Below are positions 8,686 to 19,294 of a DNA stretch of 20,194 bases, piece after piece. The notes beneath the pieces were generated by a model that worked only from the letters and a program-made list of their open reading frames with translations, had not been told where the DNA came from and searched no databases. The position numbers were made by a program, and so were the translations under genes. Within the stretch, counting starts at the first letter, position 1, and the number at the start of each line of letters is the position of its first letter. The stretch is taken from contig JBHJMP010000842.1 of NCBI GenBank assembly GCA_043381765.1, positions 1 to 20,194 on the forward strand. The letters are read 5' to 3'. This stretch comes from Collodictyon triciliatum. Taxonomy: Eukaryota; CRuMs.

Positions 8686-11166
8686 TTAGCTAATCCACGC
8701 ATCAAAGTCATCAGCAGCAATGCGCACTATCATCAATGCTGTAAACAGTGCCAGGATGCCCAATGCCATAAGTTTGTTTTCGTGCGGTCTTTGTGGAGAG
8801 AGCGAAAAGGGCTCCTTGTCAATATTTAAAAACTGCATAAAGTCCTACGAGCACATGTGTTTAAAAAACCCTTATTTGGGGAATCCTGATAACACATAAC
8901 GAGTGCTGGAATAATAAGCATGTTTGTAGGTATACAAAGGGAATATAAGGCGAAGTAGAGAAGAGAGAATCATGCGAGGGAATGACAGGGAAACTCACAG
9001 CATCTTGCATGGCACTGATACTTTTTTTCGAAGTGGTAACTATGAAATCAGGGTCATAATAAACCCATACCATTCCATAGAAGAATATCTAAAATATACA
9101 AAGAACGAAGATTCTTCAGAGTTTGATTAAAGATGTGAAGGAACTCTGGGGAGGGGATATGGTATTCAGCCGATTATGCTTGGGATGTTTTTTTTTTTTT
9201 AAAAAAAAAAAACACGAATTATTTTTTGGTTATGTCCGCTCAATGTCTTGTTAAAACTTTATTTGGTTTGTAAAACTAGCCATATGAACCCCATCAAACC
9301 TGCCAGACAAAGGTCGACAAAAAGACTCGCGCCCATGAAAAGTTCTTGCTAGGATAGGCATCCTATTTATAAGGAACATATTTGACGGAACATCTCGAAT
9401 GCATCGCACAATCAGGAGAAAGGTTTTTTTCGGAAAATATTAAAGAGCAGAGATTTCACATACCTTGGCCACGGTGAGTAGAGCATAGCCAACTATGAAG
9501 CTGAATAGTGTGTCTAATGGTCTCAGAAACAAAGCCGAACGAACTTGATAAATGTGAATCATCATCGCCATGAATATTCCAGCTGCAACTTGTCCTAAAG
9601 AGTTGTAGCCTATAAAACCAAGTATTTACTAAAACCAAATATTCGCAGAAAAATCGAAAAAATAATACAATCAGTTACGATGAAAACAATTCAGGAATAA
9701 CGTAACTGAAATCATGCAAACCATGATGGTATAGTTAATATTTATCTCTGAATAAAGGATTCTCGATATTAATGAAAAAGGCTTGTTGACCTATGCACAG
9801 CTGGGCGACTGGTACAACAACAAACATCACAAAGCCTAGATAAGGCGATATGTGCTGAAAGAAAAATATGGATATGAGGGTTCCTGTGACACATTCTAGG
9901 CTTGGCATGCCCCATGGACCAGTTCCCTCGATTTCTCCCACTATAACCTCAAAGCTGCGGTCTTTGGTATCATTTGCTAGAGAATGAGACCAGAATGAGG
10001 AGGAAAAAAAAGTGATTATAAATCTCATCATAAGCATTATACTTTTAATAATCATATATAAAGGCTAAGCGTTTTGTGGGGTTATGTGAGCATGGCGTAC
10101 CAACACATATACACGGCTTTTCCAGATCAAAAGCAGCAATCAACCAAATGCAAAGATTATATGAAATAACGACACGAAATAGCAACAGCAATAAATTAAA
10201 TCGGATCCGATAAGCTCTAGAATATCGAAAAAGAGAAAATATAATAGGGATAAAGTTAGAAACAAATTATGTATACATCCTGCGATAATGTATTCAATTA
10301 ATCAGAGCTTATGTTACTTGATTGAAAGGTCCGGGTCGGGATTATTCCACCAAGCAATTGTAGGCATGAAAGCCAAAAGTATGGTGATGTAAAGCATGTA
10401 CGCATCGGCCTATGTGAACCGAAAAAGAAAAGAAGAGAGTACGCCAAGATTCCTGAATTAATATTTACATGCCAAAGAATAACTTGGACACTTGGTCTAG
10501 TTCAAAATACTTTTTTTTTGGTGTGATAAAAGACATAAATATCGGTCACAGGTAAGTTGGGTAATGTAAAATAAATTCATTGCGCATACATTTGCCCAAA
10601 GAATGACTTGTTCTGATATGGAGCGCAAGATGGCGTTATCGCTTGTGTCTCTGAGGCATTGATTGAAAAACATGGCAAAATCGGTATCGTTCTTGAGAGT
10701 CGGATTCGTTCTACAGTCATCTGTCACCTTGACAATTATCCCGTATGCCGACTAGTCATACATATAAAAGGAGTTTAAAAAAACGATCATGTCAATAATT
10801 CTTTCGGCTGGCTCATCTGAAGGTACTTATTCCTTTCAGTTTTACAGGTGACAGGATGAGGAGAAAGGTGAGATAATGTCGACAGGACATCATGGATGAC
10901 AGATTATAAAGAAAAATATTATTATTTTCGAGGAAATAAAAGACTAGCGTTTTAGAGGTAATGAATATGTAAAGGATTAAAAAAAAAAAAGAATTTTAAA
11001 AAAGTGATACAAATAATAAATTCTTGAACAAAGAAATGAAGAGGGAAATAACTGAATAAAAGCAATCCAAGAGAAACAAAAGAACCTGGGGAAAAACACC
11101 AAGAAGGAGAGTCACACACAGGCTGACGATCGTCACACGACCGCTATACGTACTGAAAGCTCTCAT
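8686..11166 (-). CDS. Multi-span membrane protein, degenerate PAP2/dolichyl-diphosphatase-like
   Basis: Eight exons join in frame: 11166-11086, 10751-10590, 10409-10318, 10216-10101, 9976-9791, 9609-9464, 9088-8999 and 8832-8686, giving 339 residues. The first exon is the least certain; it supplies a signal-anchor (MRAFSTYSGRVTIVSLCVTL). A Cys/Asn-rich soluble segment follows, then about six hydrophobic helices and a short tail (DDFDAWIS). Residues 173-179 (GMPSLEC) and 208-220 (AQLCIGYNSLGQV) line up with the PAP2 motifs of dolichyl-diphosphatases, GMPSSHS and SRVYLLYHTWSQV. The motif His, Arg and second His are here Glu/Leu, Gln and Asn, so catalysis by the usual mechanism is unlikely. Donors are varied: GTTCTT, GTATGC, GTAACA, GTACGC, GTCAAC, GTATGT and GTGAGT. 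The gene structure is well supported; the family assignment is inference from two motifs. Confidence 0.7.
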
Positions 11167-11209
11167 AGAAAGAGTGAAGGCTTTACCGTCTGGGGGCTGT
11201 TTGGAAGTG

Positions 11210-11351
11210 AAAGAAAAAGAAAAAGAAAATCGAAAAAGAAAAAGAAATAGAAATAGAAAAAGAAAAAGGAAAAGAAAAAGAAAAAGAAAAAGAAAAAGAA
11301 AAAGAAAAAGAAAAAGAAAAAGAAAAAGAAAAAGAAAAGAAGAAAAAGAGA
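11210..11351. repeat. (AAAAAG)n purine array
   Basis: About twenty imperfect hexamers, all purine on the plus strand and CTTTTT on the minus strand. On the minus strand the array is followed by CACTTCCAAACAG and then the proposed first coding exon of the membrane protein. It could therefore be the pyrimidine tract of a 5' UTR intron, or part of the promoter. Confidence 0.95.
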
Positions 11352-11437
11352 GGAGTTTGTGAGTTTGGAAGAATACAACGAGACTTTCGAAACCGGCTGC
11401 ACTTTCCCACGACTCTGCTCGACATTTTGTAACAATT

Positions 11438-12184
11438 ATGCGCACACTCAATATTGCGGGGTCATGTACACAACTCTGGCGTGATCTCAGCAACGAGACA
11501 AAAGCAGGTGAGCTGTCTTGAGGACTCGAGTTGAAAAAGAGAAACGCAGCGCCGACTTCCGGAAGCAAAAGCAAAGGATGAAAGATAAGAGTATGCTGCG
11601 AGTTGGCCGAAGTCTTTGGCAAAAGTTGTGCTCAGTTTTTTTTTCTTTTTCTAAACTGAACAGTGTGCGTAAACTAGCAGACTTGAAGTAGTCTATCGTG
11701 TTTTTGTTTTTATTTTCTCAAGTTCTGGCTTTTCTCTCTTTCTCTCGAGGTTGACGTTATAAAAAAGAAAAAGAAAAAGAAAAAGAAAAAGAAAAAGAAA
11801 AAGAAAAAGAAAAAGAAAAAGAAAAAGAAAAAGAAAAAGAAAAAGAAAAAGAAAAAGAAAAGGAAAAAAAGAAAAAAAAAGGAAAAAAAGGAAAAAAGGA
11901 AAAAAGGAAAAAGGATAGTTGAGGTTCCGGGGTTTGGATGATTGAAAGGATTAACTCAGTTTTTTGCGTTGATTGAGATCGTTTTGTTATTTTGCCTGGC
12001 GGAGTCGAAGCTCATACTTGCTGGAATTGTACATGGGAAGTCCACGAGCCTACATTCAAACACACGCACACACACAAAGACAGAGACACAAAAGCAAACG
12101 GAGTATATATGCATAAGATTATTTAACACTCTTCAGTTCCTTTTCTTTACAGTTAAAATACGTCACTCTACTGGTGTTCGGTAG
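11438..12184 (+). other. Possible small plus-strand gene, unresolved
   Basis: Weak. ATG 11438 opens 23 codons (MRTLNIAGSCTQLWRDLSNE and on) ending at a consensus-like donor GTGAGC (11507) in phase 1. A strong acceptor (pyrimidine tract TTCCTTTTCTTTACAG ending about 12151) is followed by nine codons and a stop at 12184. A further open block around 11567-11629 encodes a basic stretch (DFRKQKQRMKDKS) but in a phase that does not fit. I could not assemble one consistent protein. A minus-strand frame across 11400-11622 is also open, so strand is not certain. Confidence 0.25.
11762..11918. repeat. Second (AAAAAG)n purine array
   Basis: About eighteen near-perfect AAAAAG hexamers, then degenerate GGAAAAA units. 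It is the same unit and strand orientation as the array 400 bases to the left. Together they bracket the GC-richer segment 11400-11600. Confidence 0.95.
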
Positions 12185-12227
12185 AAAAGCGGGCGCATTG
12201 GAAATAGATAAATAGAAAGTAGCTTGC

Positions 12228-13715
12228 TTAACAATGACCGGATGTCTGCAAACGTGTTCTCACCTGAGCAACTTCTTCTGGGGTCATCATGGAGCCGAGT
12301 CCTTTGAAGAAGGCGCGAATGGTATTGAGGTAGTTACGAGAACCGTACACTTTCACTGATACACCGTTGATACCGCCAAGTCTGCACAGGGCTGCAATCG
12401 GTTTGCATGCAACAACATCGAACTTGCCAAAGATGCGGCGAATCACCACCTGGACAGGTCAAAATAATATGTTGAATCTTTTCTTTGAACTACAAGCCGA
12501 AGCAGGACAGGGTGAAAGCAAAGCGTAACAAAAAAGGACAGTAGGATTGCATAAGGAACAATAATCCAAAAGGTACTAAAGGTAGATATTGCGAATGAGT
12601 ATATATAATAATGCATGGAAAAGATCATAATTGTGTGGATGGATCTCGAAATGACTTAACAGACCTTGCATTGGCCGAAGTGGGCTACAGTCTCACAGGG
12701 AAGACTTCCATTTGCCTCTCGCGGCACTATTAGCAAGTTTTTGTGTGCATCGCTGATTGCCTACGAAAGGGATTCATATGAATTGATAAAACTCTTTCTT
12801 TTTTTTTTTTAATTAATTACAGTTTCTCTCTTCTTTTTTATTTTTATATGGCATGCTTTCAACTCGACATGAAACAGATGTTCCCCATAGAAACAATTAA
12901 TCAAAGGTGAAATAAGAGAACCCAACCTTGTTAATGGCAACAGACTGCTCACCAGATTTACCCTGGCCAAACCCGATAATTCCTTTTCTATTTCCCACAA
13001 CGACCAGAGCAGCGAAGCGAATAACCTTTCGTTAGGTTTGGTTTTTTTTCTTTTTTTTAACAATTCGCAATTATCACATTCACACTCTATTGTCATCTCT
13101 TATATCAAAAAAAAAAAGCGTAAGAAAATACTTGTTGAGCGTCATCGACACGAGAAAGAAAGAAAACAAGCCAAAGCCCCCACAACAAAAAAAAAAAAAC
13201 AACGAAATAGTGCAAATAATATATTCATAGGGAGAGTTCCATTCTACCATTTTTTTCAATAAAAAAAGAAAAAATAAATAAATAAAAGGGTAGCTGTGTT
13301 TCATGAAAATAATAAAATAAAGCTGAGATAAAAAAACAAGGAAATGAGTAAGACTGCCCCTCACTTTCCCTCCCTCCTTGACATAGCCGATGCGGTTGAT
13401 GTGGACCACTTCGTGGCGAAGACTCTTGAGCGTGTCGTGGCGGATGGTGGACGGCAGAACGGGCGAGATCTTCGGGCCAGAGCCAAAAGTCAGTTCTTTG
13501 GAGATGTCATTCAGGGAATCGGCGTCACCAGAGCTCTTTCGTGCCCCGGCTCCTCGTTTCGGTGCTGCAAAGTCTGAGGCCTCCTGGCCGAACCAGCGAG
13601 AAGGCAGCGACAGAAGCGAGGACGAGGCCGGCAAAGATGCAGGCAGAGTCTGTTGCGAGGCTGAAAACAGGGGTGCGCGTTGCGCGAGCGTCCGGAACAG
13701 GCGGGTGGCGAGCAT
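12228..13715 (-). CDS. MRPS5: Mitochondrial small-subunit ribosomal protein uS5m (MRPS5)
   Basis: Nuclear-encoded uS5 of the mitochondrial ribosome, which binds small-subunit rRNA near the decoding region. Exons are 13715-13365, 13025-12927, 12760-12665 and 12449-12228; all introns are phase 0 (donors GTGAGG, GTTGGG and GTCTGT). The product has 255 residues. The start (MLATRLFRTLAQRAPLFSAS) is basic, Ser/Leu-rich and free of acid, as in a mitochondrial targeting peptide; an in-frame ATG nine codons upstream (13742) is possible. The S5 N-terminal domain begins after about residue 100 (HINRIGYVKEGGKVIRFAAL, then VVVGNRKGIIGFGQGKSGE). The C-terminal domain has CRLGGINGVSVKVYGSRN and RAFFKGLGSM. 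These match bacterial S5 and MRPS5 in order. The last exon contains a GTGAGA at 12263, but reading through to TAA gives a natural S5-like end. Confidence 0.92.
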
Positions 13716-14425
13716 TGTGGACTGTGTCTGCTGCTTGGGCAAGAAGTTGGCTTACTTTCTCTTCAAGGCCGGCTTATCTTTGGTGCTTTGGGCGTTCTTG
13801 TATGAAAGCAGCTTGATTCGGCCACTTGGAGTTGATTTCAAGGGCGATTTGATGTAGATTCATTCATTCGTTCTTTTTTTCTCAGATTTGAAGTTTCAGT
13901 GGAAATCCCTTTTTGTGGATGTACCATAATATAAATACAGAGATAATTGTATCTTTTCGAGCAGTCTTTTCCCTTTCACTTATATTCCATAATTGTAGAA
14001 GATTCTGCACAACGGGAAGTTCTGTTCTGTGAGTGTTCCGTCTGCATGGACACTTGCGGATTGATTTCGAAACAAACCAAACGTGGAAATTATAATCGCC
14101 TCTGCCCAAACGCTCGTACAAACATCTGCATCGACCTCATTTGATCGCTGGCTGCTCGGGCATTGCTTCACTCATCGCTGGGTTGAATAGAATGCACAGA
14201 TTCTCAAAGTCACGAGTGAATGAATCTACACGTGTAGAGCTCTTTGTAATAATACTGACTTTGGTTTCAGCCGAAAGCGCTTCAGCCTTCTGAGCAGAGT
14301 GTGTTTGTTTCTGCCTCGCTTTTTTTTTTTTATTATGTGTGTGTTTGTGTTTATTACGCCAGCGTTTTTTTTCGTTGCGCTTCGCTGTGTTTGTGGAGAA
14401 ACTAAGCCCAGTTGCTTTCGCAGGA
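13716..14425. promoter_or_regulatory. Divergent promoter region of MRPS5 and ORC2
   Basis: About 710 bases separate the two start codons of these head-to-head genes. A T-rich tract (14321-14331) and an acceptor-like TTTCGCAG just before the ORC2 ATG (AG at 14422-14423) suggest a 5' UTR intron in ORC2. No separate coding gene is convincing; the small frames here have no domain signature. Confidence 0.45.
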
Positions 14426-17104
14426 ATGAGTCAGAGCCAACCAGCCACCGAAACACTGGGCTTGCCTGCTCGGTCAGTCAATGTGTATCTCTTTGAGCCT
14501 CCTGCAATTCAGTTTCTTGGGGATCAACACGTTGAGTCTATGATCATCACAAAGTTCAAATCCCCTGAGGGTAAGCGCAAACGCAAGCCTTATCGCAGAC
14601 AGGAACGAACAACGCAAGGTATAAGCTGAACCTCTTCTCTCTTCTCTGTTTTCTGTTTTCTTCTTTTCTTTTCTTTTCTTTTCTTTCCTTTCCTTTTCTT
14701 TTCTTTTCTTTTCTTTTCTTTTCTTTTCTCTCTTTTTCTCTCTTTTTCTCTTATTCTCTCAAATGATACACACCAGGCGAGGCAATTGTGGAACATTTTA
14801 TCACAGCAACCCTCATATCAATTTGTGCTCATTTGTTTGCCTTTGTGCGGTTTGTGCAGATGATAAAATCGAGTGGGTTAAGAAGGGCCCAAAGCCCATC
14901 GAAACCAGCGGATTCCGGCGAAGGCGAGGCAGAACTCACGCAGACGAGGGAATGATCACTGAGGGTATTAAGTTTACATCTCTCTCTCTTTTTTTAAGCT
15001 TAGCAAAATCTTTTCTTAGCCAATCTTGTTAAAAAAAAGTCGTTTCACTTTTGAATATATTTTTCTTCATTAATCCACGCTCATAAAGTCACTTCTCTAT
15101 ACGTGTAATGTATGACGTCATGTGATGTGATGTCTAACATCACAGGAAGTGCTATTTATGCCGTTCAACGACGACGTTCCCGTCGAAGAGTGATTGCCCA
15201 TGAAAGGGCCCTGCAAGATGAAGACGACGATAGCCAGGAAGCCCTCGGCTCGGAAATCTCAGATGAACAAGAATCCGAAATGCCTGATGCTGCTGATGAT
15301 GACCATCGCCGTGGGTCACCCAGACACGGTTCAACAGCTGGTTCGGAGTCTCATCCCGACGGCGCTAGGTCCCCTGGACCATCCGTAATTTTTCCTAATT
15401 CGTATTTATTCTATTTGATTCTTATTTATGCGCAATTCTATTTGGATATTTATTCCTCTGCTCCTATTTTCATATGCATTTGGAATCATCCAGATAGATA
15501 GTTATTTCAAACAGTCAACACTACACTTTCTATTTAGTTTTTTTTTTTTGCCCCATATCATTTGTTTTTTATTAACTTTTTGGAAGGTATAAACTACCAT
15601 TCTATGTTCTATGTTCTATGTTCTATGTTCTATGTTCTATGTTCTATGTTCTATGTTCTATGTTCTATGTTCTTTGTTCTTTGTTCTTTGTTCTTTGTTC
15701 TTTGTTCTTTGTTCTTTGTTCTTTGTTCTTTACTCTTTACTCTTTACTCTTTACTCTTTACTCTTTACTCTTTACTCTTTACTCTTTACTCTTTACTCTT
15801 TACTCTTTACTCTTTACTCTTTACTCTTTACTCTTTATTATGTGCTCTATATCCAGCCAATAATTTATATTTGCTATATCTCACTTACTGATACCAAATA
15901 TCCTGCATGTTTCGAAGGTTAAGTTGCCTCGCTTTCTTCAAGAGTCTGATGATAGTGACGACGATAGACTTCGACAACCCCCTGATTTTGTACGTTAATC
16001 ATGCAATAACCCGCCAAGGATGCCTGATTTAGCATTACCGATTCATCAATATACTCATGACACATTTTTCTTAGAACATCAAGCAATTTTTCCAATAAGA
16101 CTATTAACTTTTTGAAACAAATTGTGCAGATTGTAAAAAAGAGTCAGGATTATTTTCTGCTGTCGTCTAGGTTTTCCTCTTGACAAAATGAATATTGCCT
16201 GATGTCGCACTATTTTTTTCTCAAAATATCATAACTCTTGATGATTCTCTCTATTCAAAGTCTGATGACTGTTTCTCACCACAAAAAGTGCAAATAAGGC
16301 ATCACAGAGGACGTTAGACGATTTGCCGCTCATAGATCGAGAGGTATTTTTTTCACACAAAATCTAGCTTAATGCTTAAAATCGCATTTTCATATTTCTT
16401 TGGATTTCTTTTTGTCTTGTAATCATCCCACATGTAAATATTCATCCTTTCTCGTTTTCCATCGGCTCATCAGGCGGCGAAGAAAGCTGAAGAAGGAACT
16501 TCTGTAAAACATGCTCTTGAAAAGCAATTGCTTAAGGAATATCACGAATCCAACATGCCCGCTTGGTATCTTGAACTACGGTGAGATTAGAGCATCATCG
16601 ACCCTATTTTAACACTGGTGCTCCTTCCAGTGCTATTTTCCCATCATCGTTCAGGGAAATGTATCCTAGAGCAACCACACTTGAACTGTACGAAGTATTT
16701 AACCAATTGTATATTCTAATAGAGCCGGCTTCAATATCTTGTTCTATGGATTCGGCTCTAAAAAGCAGCTTATTCAAGACCTGGCTAGAAAATATCTCCT
16801 CGATGCGCCTGTCATGGTCGTTAATGGTTACTTTCCTCTATTGAACATCAAACAGGTGACACTAATGATAACAACAACAATAATAATAATATCACTATTT
16901 TCGCTGAAGTAATTACCGAATATAAGTTCATTCGAATATGTTTACATATCGCTCACTTTTTTTTATAAACAGGTTCTCGTAATGGTGTCAGAAGAAATTC
17001 TTGGTCGGCGCACAACACACCGAAATCCACTGGACCATTTGGAAGCCATTCGGACCACGCTTCTTGAGAAAGCTGGCGCTGATGGGCTCATGGTGATTGA
17101 GATT

Positions 17105-17186
<82 letters not shown>

Positions 17187-18923
17187 TTTTCACTTCCTGC
17201 TGAATTTTTCTCATATTTCTTTCAATATATACAATCGGGGATATTCCATCACAGTTTGCAGACCGGGCTGACGACGAGAAAAGAGCTACTGTTCGAACGC
17301 AATTGTACATTCTTATCCACAACATCGACGGCCTGTGTTTACGAAGCGAAAGAGCACAAATGATACTCAGTCAGCTCGCAAGTATGCAGTGTGTTAAATC
17401 TCGTCTATGGCCCTTCCCTGTTGTATTTAACATAGCTTCATAAAACCTTCAAAATCTAACATGCAAATAAAATTCATCTAGGCATGCCTGGAATCCGTAT
17501 TCTGGCATCGATAGACCACATCAACGCTCCAATATGTAAGCAGAGGCGCCTTATTGTTTAATTTTCCTTCTTTTCTTTTTCTTTTTCTTTTTCTTTTTCT
17601 TTTTCTTTTTCTTTTTCTTTTTCTTTTTCTTTTCATTTTTATTTTTATTTTTATTTTTCTTAAAATTTTATATTTCTGTGATTACGAGAGTCCTATTACA
17701 TCTATCACACCACTAAGCTATTTCCCTTGTTGCCAATACGTCCCAGTGTGGAATGGAAGCAAAAGTGGGCTGTTCAATTGGATTTGGCACGACCTCACTA
17801 CTTACGATTCTTACAATTTGGAGACAGCCCATGAGGTAAATAAGCCTTCATTTTTATACTCTCGTTTATTTTTATTCTCTGGTATCGACTTCGACAGCAG
17901 TTGTTTTTCATTCCCAAGAGATTTTGTTTGTGCTGTGTCTGGTCTATCCAGACTTTTCGAATTGTAAGAAGAGTTTTTCATTCAACACAATTATTCGTCT
18001 GTTGAAACACAGCCCGCGTTGGGTGAGGAAATGGAGGCTGATGACAGCTCAAAGATTCAAGGCGCATGTCATGTGCTGCGCAGTTTGACTGTGAAAGCCC
18101 GTAGCGCTTTCAAGCTTTTGGCTGATTTTATTCTGGCTAACGAAGCCTCTATTGGTGGTATTCACTCATACAACTGCGTATTTTTACATGAATGTATCCA
18201 CCCTATTTATATTGCAACCAAAGATACATTACACTACCACACATATTCTCCACCGAGACTTTCTTTCGTGATTTCCTGCTTCATTTGTTTTCTACACTCT
18301 AGAAAACTTCCAGTATGCCAAATATAAAGCAGACGTCAATTCCAATGTAATACTCTCACAACAATAATTTTCAAATCACATTAGGCATGTCGTACACACA
18401 GTATCTGAATGAGTGCCGACAAGAGTTTCTTGTCTCAAACGACCAGGACTTCCGTGCATTGGTTTGTTTGTTTGTTTGTTTGTTTGTTTGTTTGTTTGTT
18501 TGTTTGTTTGTTTGTTTGTTTGTTTGTTTGTTTGTTTGTTTGTTTGTTTGTTTGTTTGTTTTTTCTCTTCTCAAAAACAGCTGTCTATATTTCGCTACAT
18601 ACAGACACAAAATACTAAACAACAATAAAATCAAAAAAAAATGAATGAAATTAATGGCTTATGCAAACAGTCCATCAATCATTAGAGAAATTAAATGTAT
18701 AATCACGAAAAACCTTAATCACAAAGATACTGCCTATAATATATGCTCTGGTTACTCACTAATTAATGCTCACCGTTCTTTGTCTTTCAACTAGATGGTC
18801 GAGTTCAAAGACCACCAGATTATCGCGGTGCAAAAGACACCCGAGGGTTCCGAAAGCTACACTATCCCATTTTCCGAGAAAGCCCTTCGCGCTGTTCTGA
18901 AGGATGTTTTCCCGGACGAATAA
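14426..18923 (+). CDS. ORC2: Origin recognition complex subunit 2
   Basis: ORC2 is part of the nuclear complex that marks replication origins and loads MCM with CDC6. Fourteen exons: 14426-14570, 14860-14964, 15146-15384, 15918-15989, 16299-16343, 16474-16580, 16723-16855, 16973-17092, 17255-17381, 17482-17535, 17747-17835, 18013-18154, 18385-18461 and 18795-18923. The product has 527 residues (human ORC2 has 577). Residues 1 to about 200 are basic/acidic and probably disordered. The core holds the degenerate Walker A AGFNILFYGFGSKKQ (239-253), VVNGYFPLLNI, the Walker B-like LIHNIDG (342-348), ILASIDHINAP, LFNWIWHDLTTY and the C-terminal winged-helix part ECRQEFLVSND...MVEFKDHQII. All phases agree. 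Exon 5 could start nine bases later at a second in-frame AG. Almost every large intron contains a microsatellite. Confidence 0.95.
14650..14753. repeat. (TTTTC)n array in ORC2 intron 1
   Basis: Pentamer pyrimidine array degenerating into CTCTTTTT units. It occupies about a third of the 289 nt intron, roughly 105 bases before its acceptor. Confidence 0.95.
15603..15833 (+). repeat. Three-block heptamer minisatellite in ORC2 intron 3
   Basis: Thirty-three consecutive seven-base units without interruption: ten TATGTTC (15603-15672), eight TTTGTTC (15673-15728) and fifteen TTTACTC (15729-15833). Phase is kept across both switches. Being seven bases long and stop-free, the array opens long spurious ORFs in all three plus-strand frames. 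Confidence 0.97.
17111..17184 (+). repeat. (TTA)n array in ORC2 intron 8
   Basis: About 24 perfect TTA units starting only 18 bases after the donor of a 162 nt intron. It fills nearly half the intron. Confidence 0.97.
17573..17660 (+). repeat. (CTTTTT)n then (ATTTTT)n array in ORC2 intron 10
   Basis: About ten CTTTTT units switch to ATTTTT units within the 211 nt intron. The unit and strand sense are those of the array ahead of the minus-strand membrane-protein gene. Confidence 0.95.
18462..18561 (+). repeat. (GTTT)25 array forming the ORC2 intron 13 donor
   Basis: Twenty-five perfect GTTT units. The first unit is the splice donor: exon 13 ends with TTG at 18461 and the intron begins GTTTGT. 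Joining to 18795 restores ORC2 residues FRAL followed by MVEFKDH, as expected from the family. Confidence 0.95.
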
Positions 18924-19294
18924 GCCGCCTCAAAAGTGTCATATTCAGCGCAGACATATGTACTCCGTCTACCGTTCCACCAATCTTCATCTCTCTGATT
19001 AGCACTATCCAATCACCATCCGCGAAACTATTATGACGAAAGGAAGAAGAAACTTGTCAAAAAAAAAAAATAACCCATTTTGATTCATGATACCTCGAAA
19101 AAGAAAAAAAAAACATAAGAGGGCATCTAACAAAGCGACATCCAACTCGCTATTCTTTTCCTTTTCGAAGAAAATTTTTATATACTCATGAGATTGGCGA
19201 GTGAAGAGGAATAAAGCTTTTATTTTCAAAAAAAAAAATGTAAAGGAGAGAGAAAAAAGAAGCAGGATGTAGTGGAACACGTTATTCTAGTCAG
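18924..19294. other. Convergent 3' intergenic region, ORC2 / MDM34
   Basis: Lies between the stop codons of two converging genes. It contains A runs (about 19059-19070 and 19229-19238) and a plus-strand AATAAA at 19210-19215 that could serve ORC2, although it is far from the stop. No gene is seen. Confidence 0.6.

Noticed and set aside
8488-8829. Plus-strand ORF of 113 residues
   Set aside because: Its 3' half is antisense to the last exon of the membrane-protein gene and it shows no domain features of its own.
11163-11622. Minus-strand phenylalanine/serine-rich ORFs and the plus-strand lysine/arginine ORF
   Set aside because: The low-complexity portions are the AAAAAG array read in several frames. 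Only the short segment from 11166 down was kept, because it gives a plausible signal-anchor and a phase-matched splice.
15603-15833. CRISPR-like array
   Set aside because: The units are contiguous seven-base repeats without unique spacers, in an intron of a eukaryotic gene.
15562-15922. Three overlapping ORFs of about 80-110 residues in the heptamer array
   Set aside because: They are period-seven translations of a stop-free tandem repeat inside an ORC2 intron and have no independent coding signal.
16963-17363. Poly-Asn, poly-Leu and poly-Tyr ORFs
   Set aside because: These are the TTA array in ORC2 intron 8 read in different frames; flanking parts are ORC2 exons 8 and 9.
18303-18346. Extra ORC2 exon between 18154 and 18385 (flanked by CTCTAG and GTAATA)
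   Set aside because: It fits the upstream phase but leaves phase 0, which puts the next exon out of frame. Joining 18154 directly to 18385 gives SIGMSYTQYL, matching the family (YIGLSF in human ORC2).
18371-18644. ORFs of VCLF and KQTN repeats
   Set aside because: These are translations of the GTTT array on the two strands.
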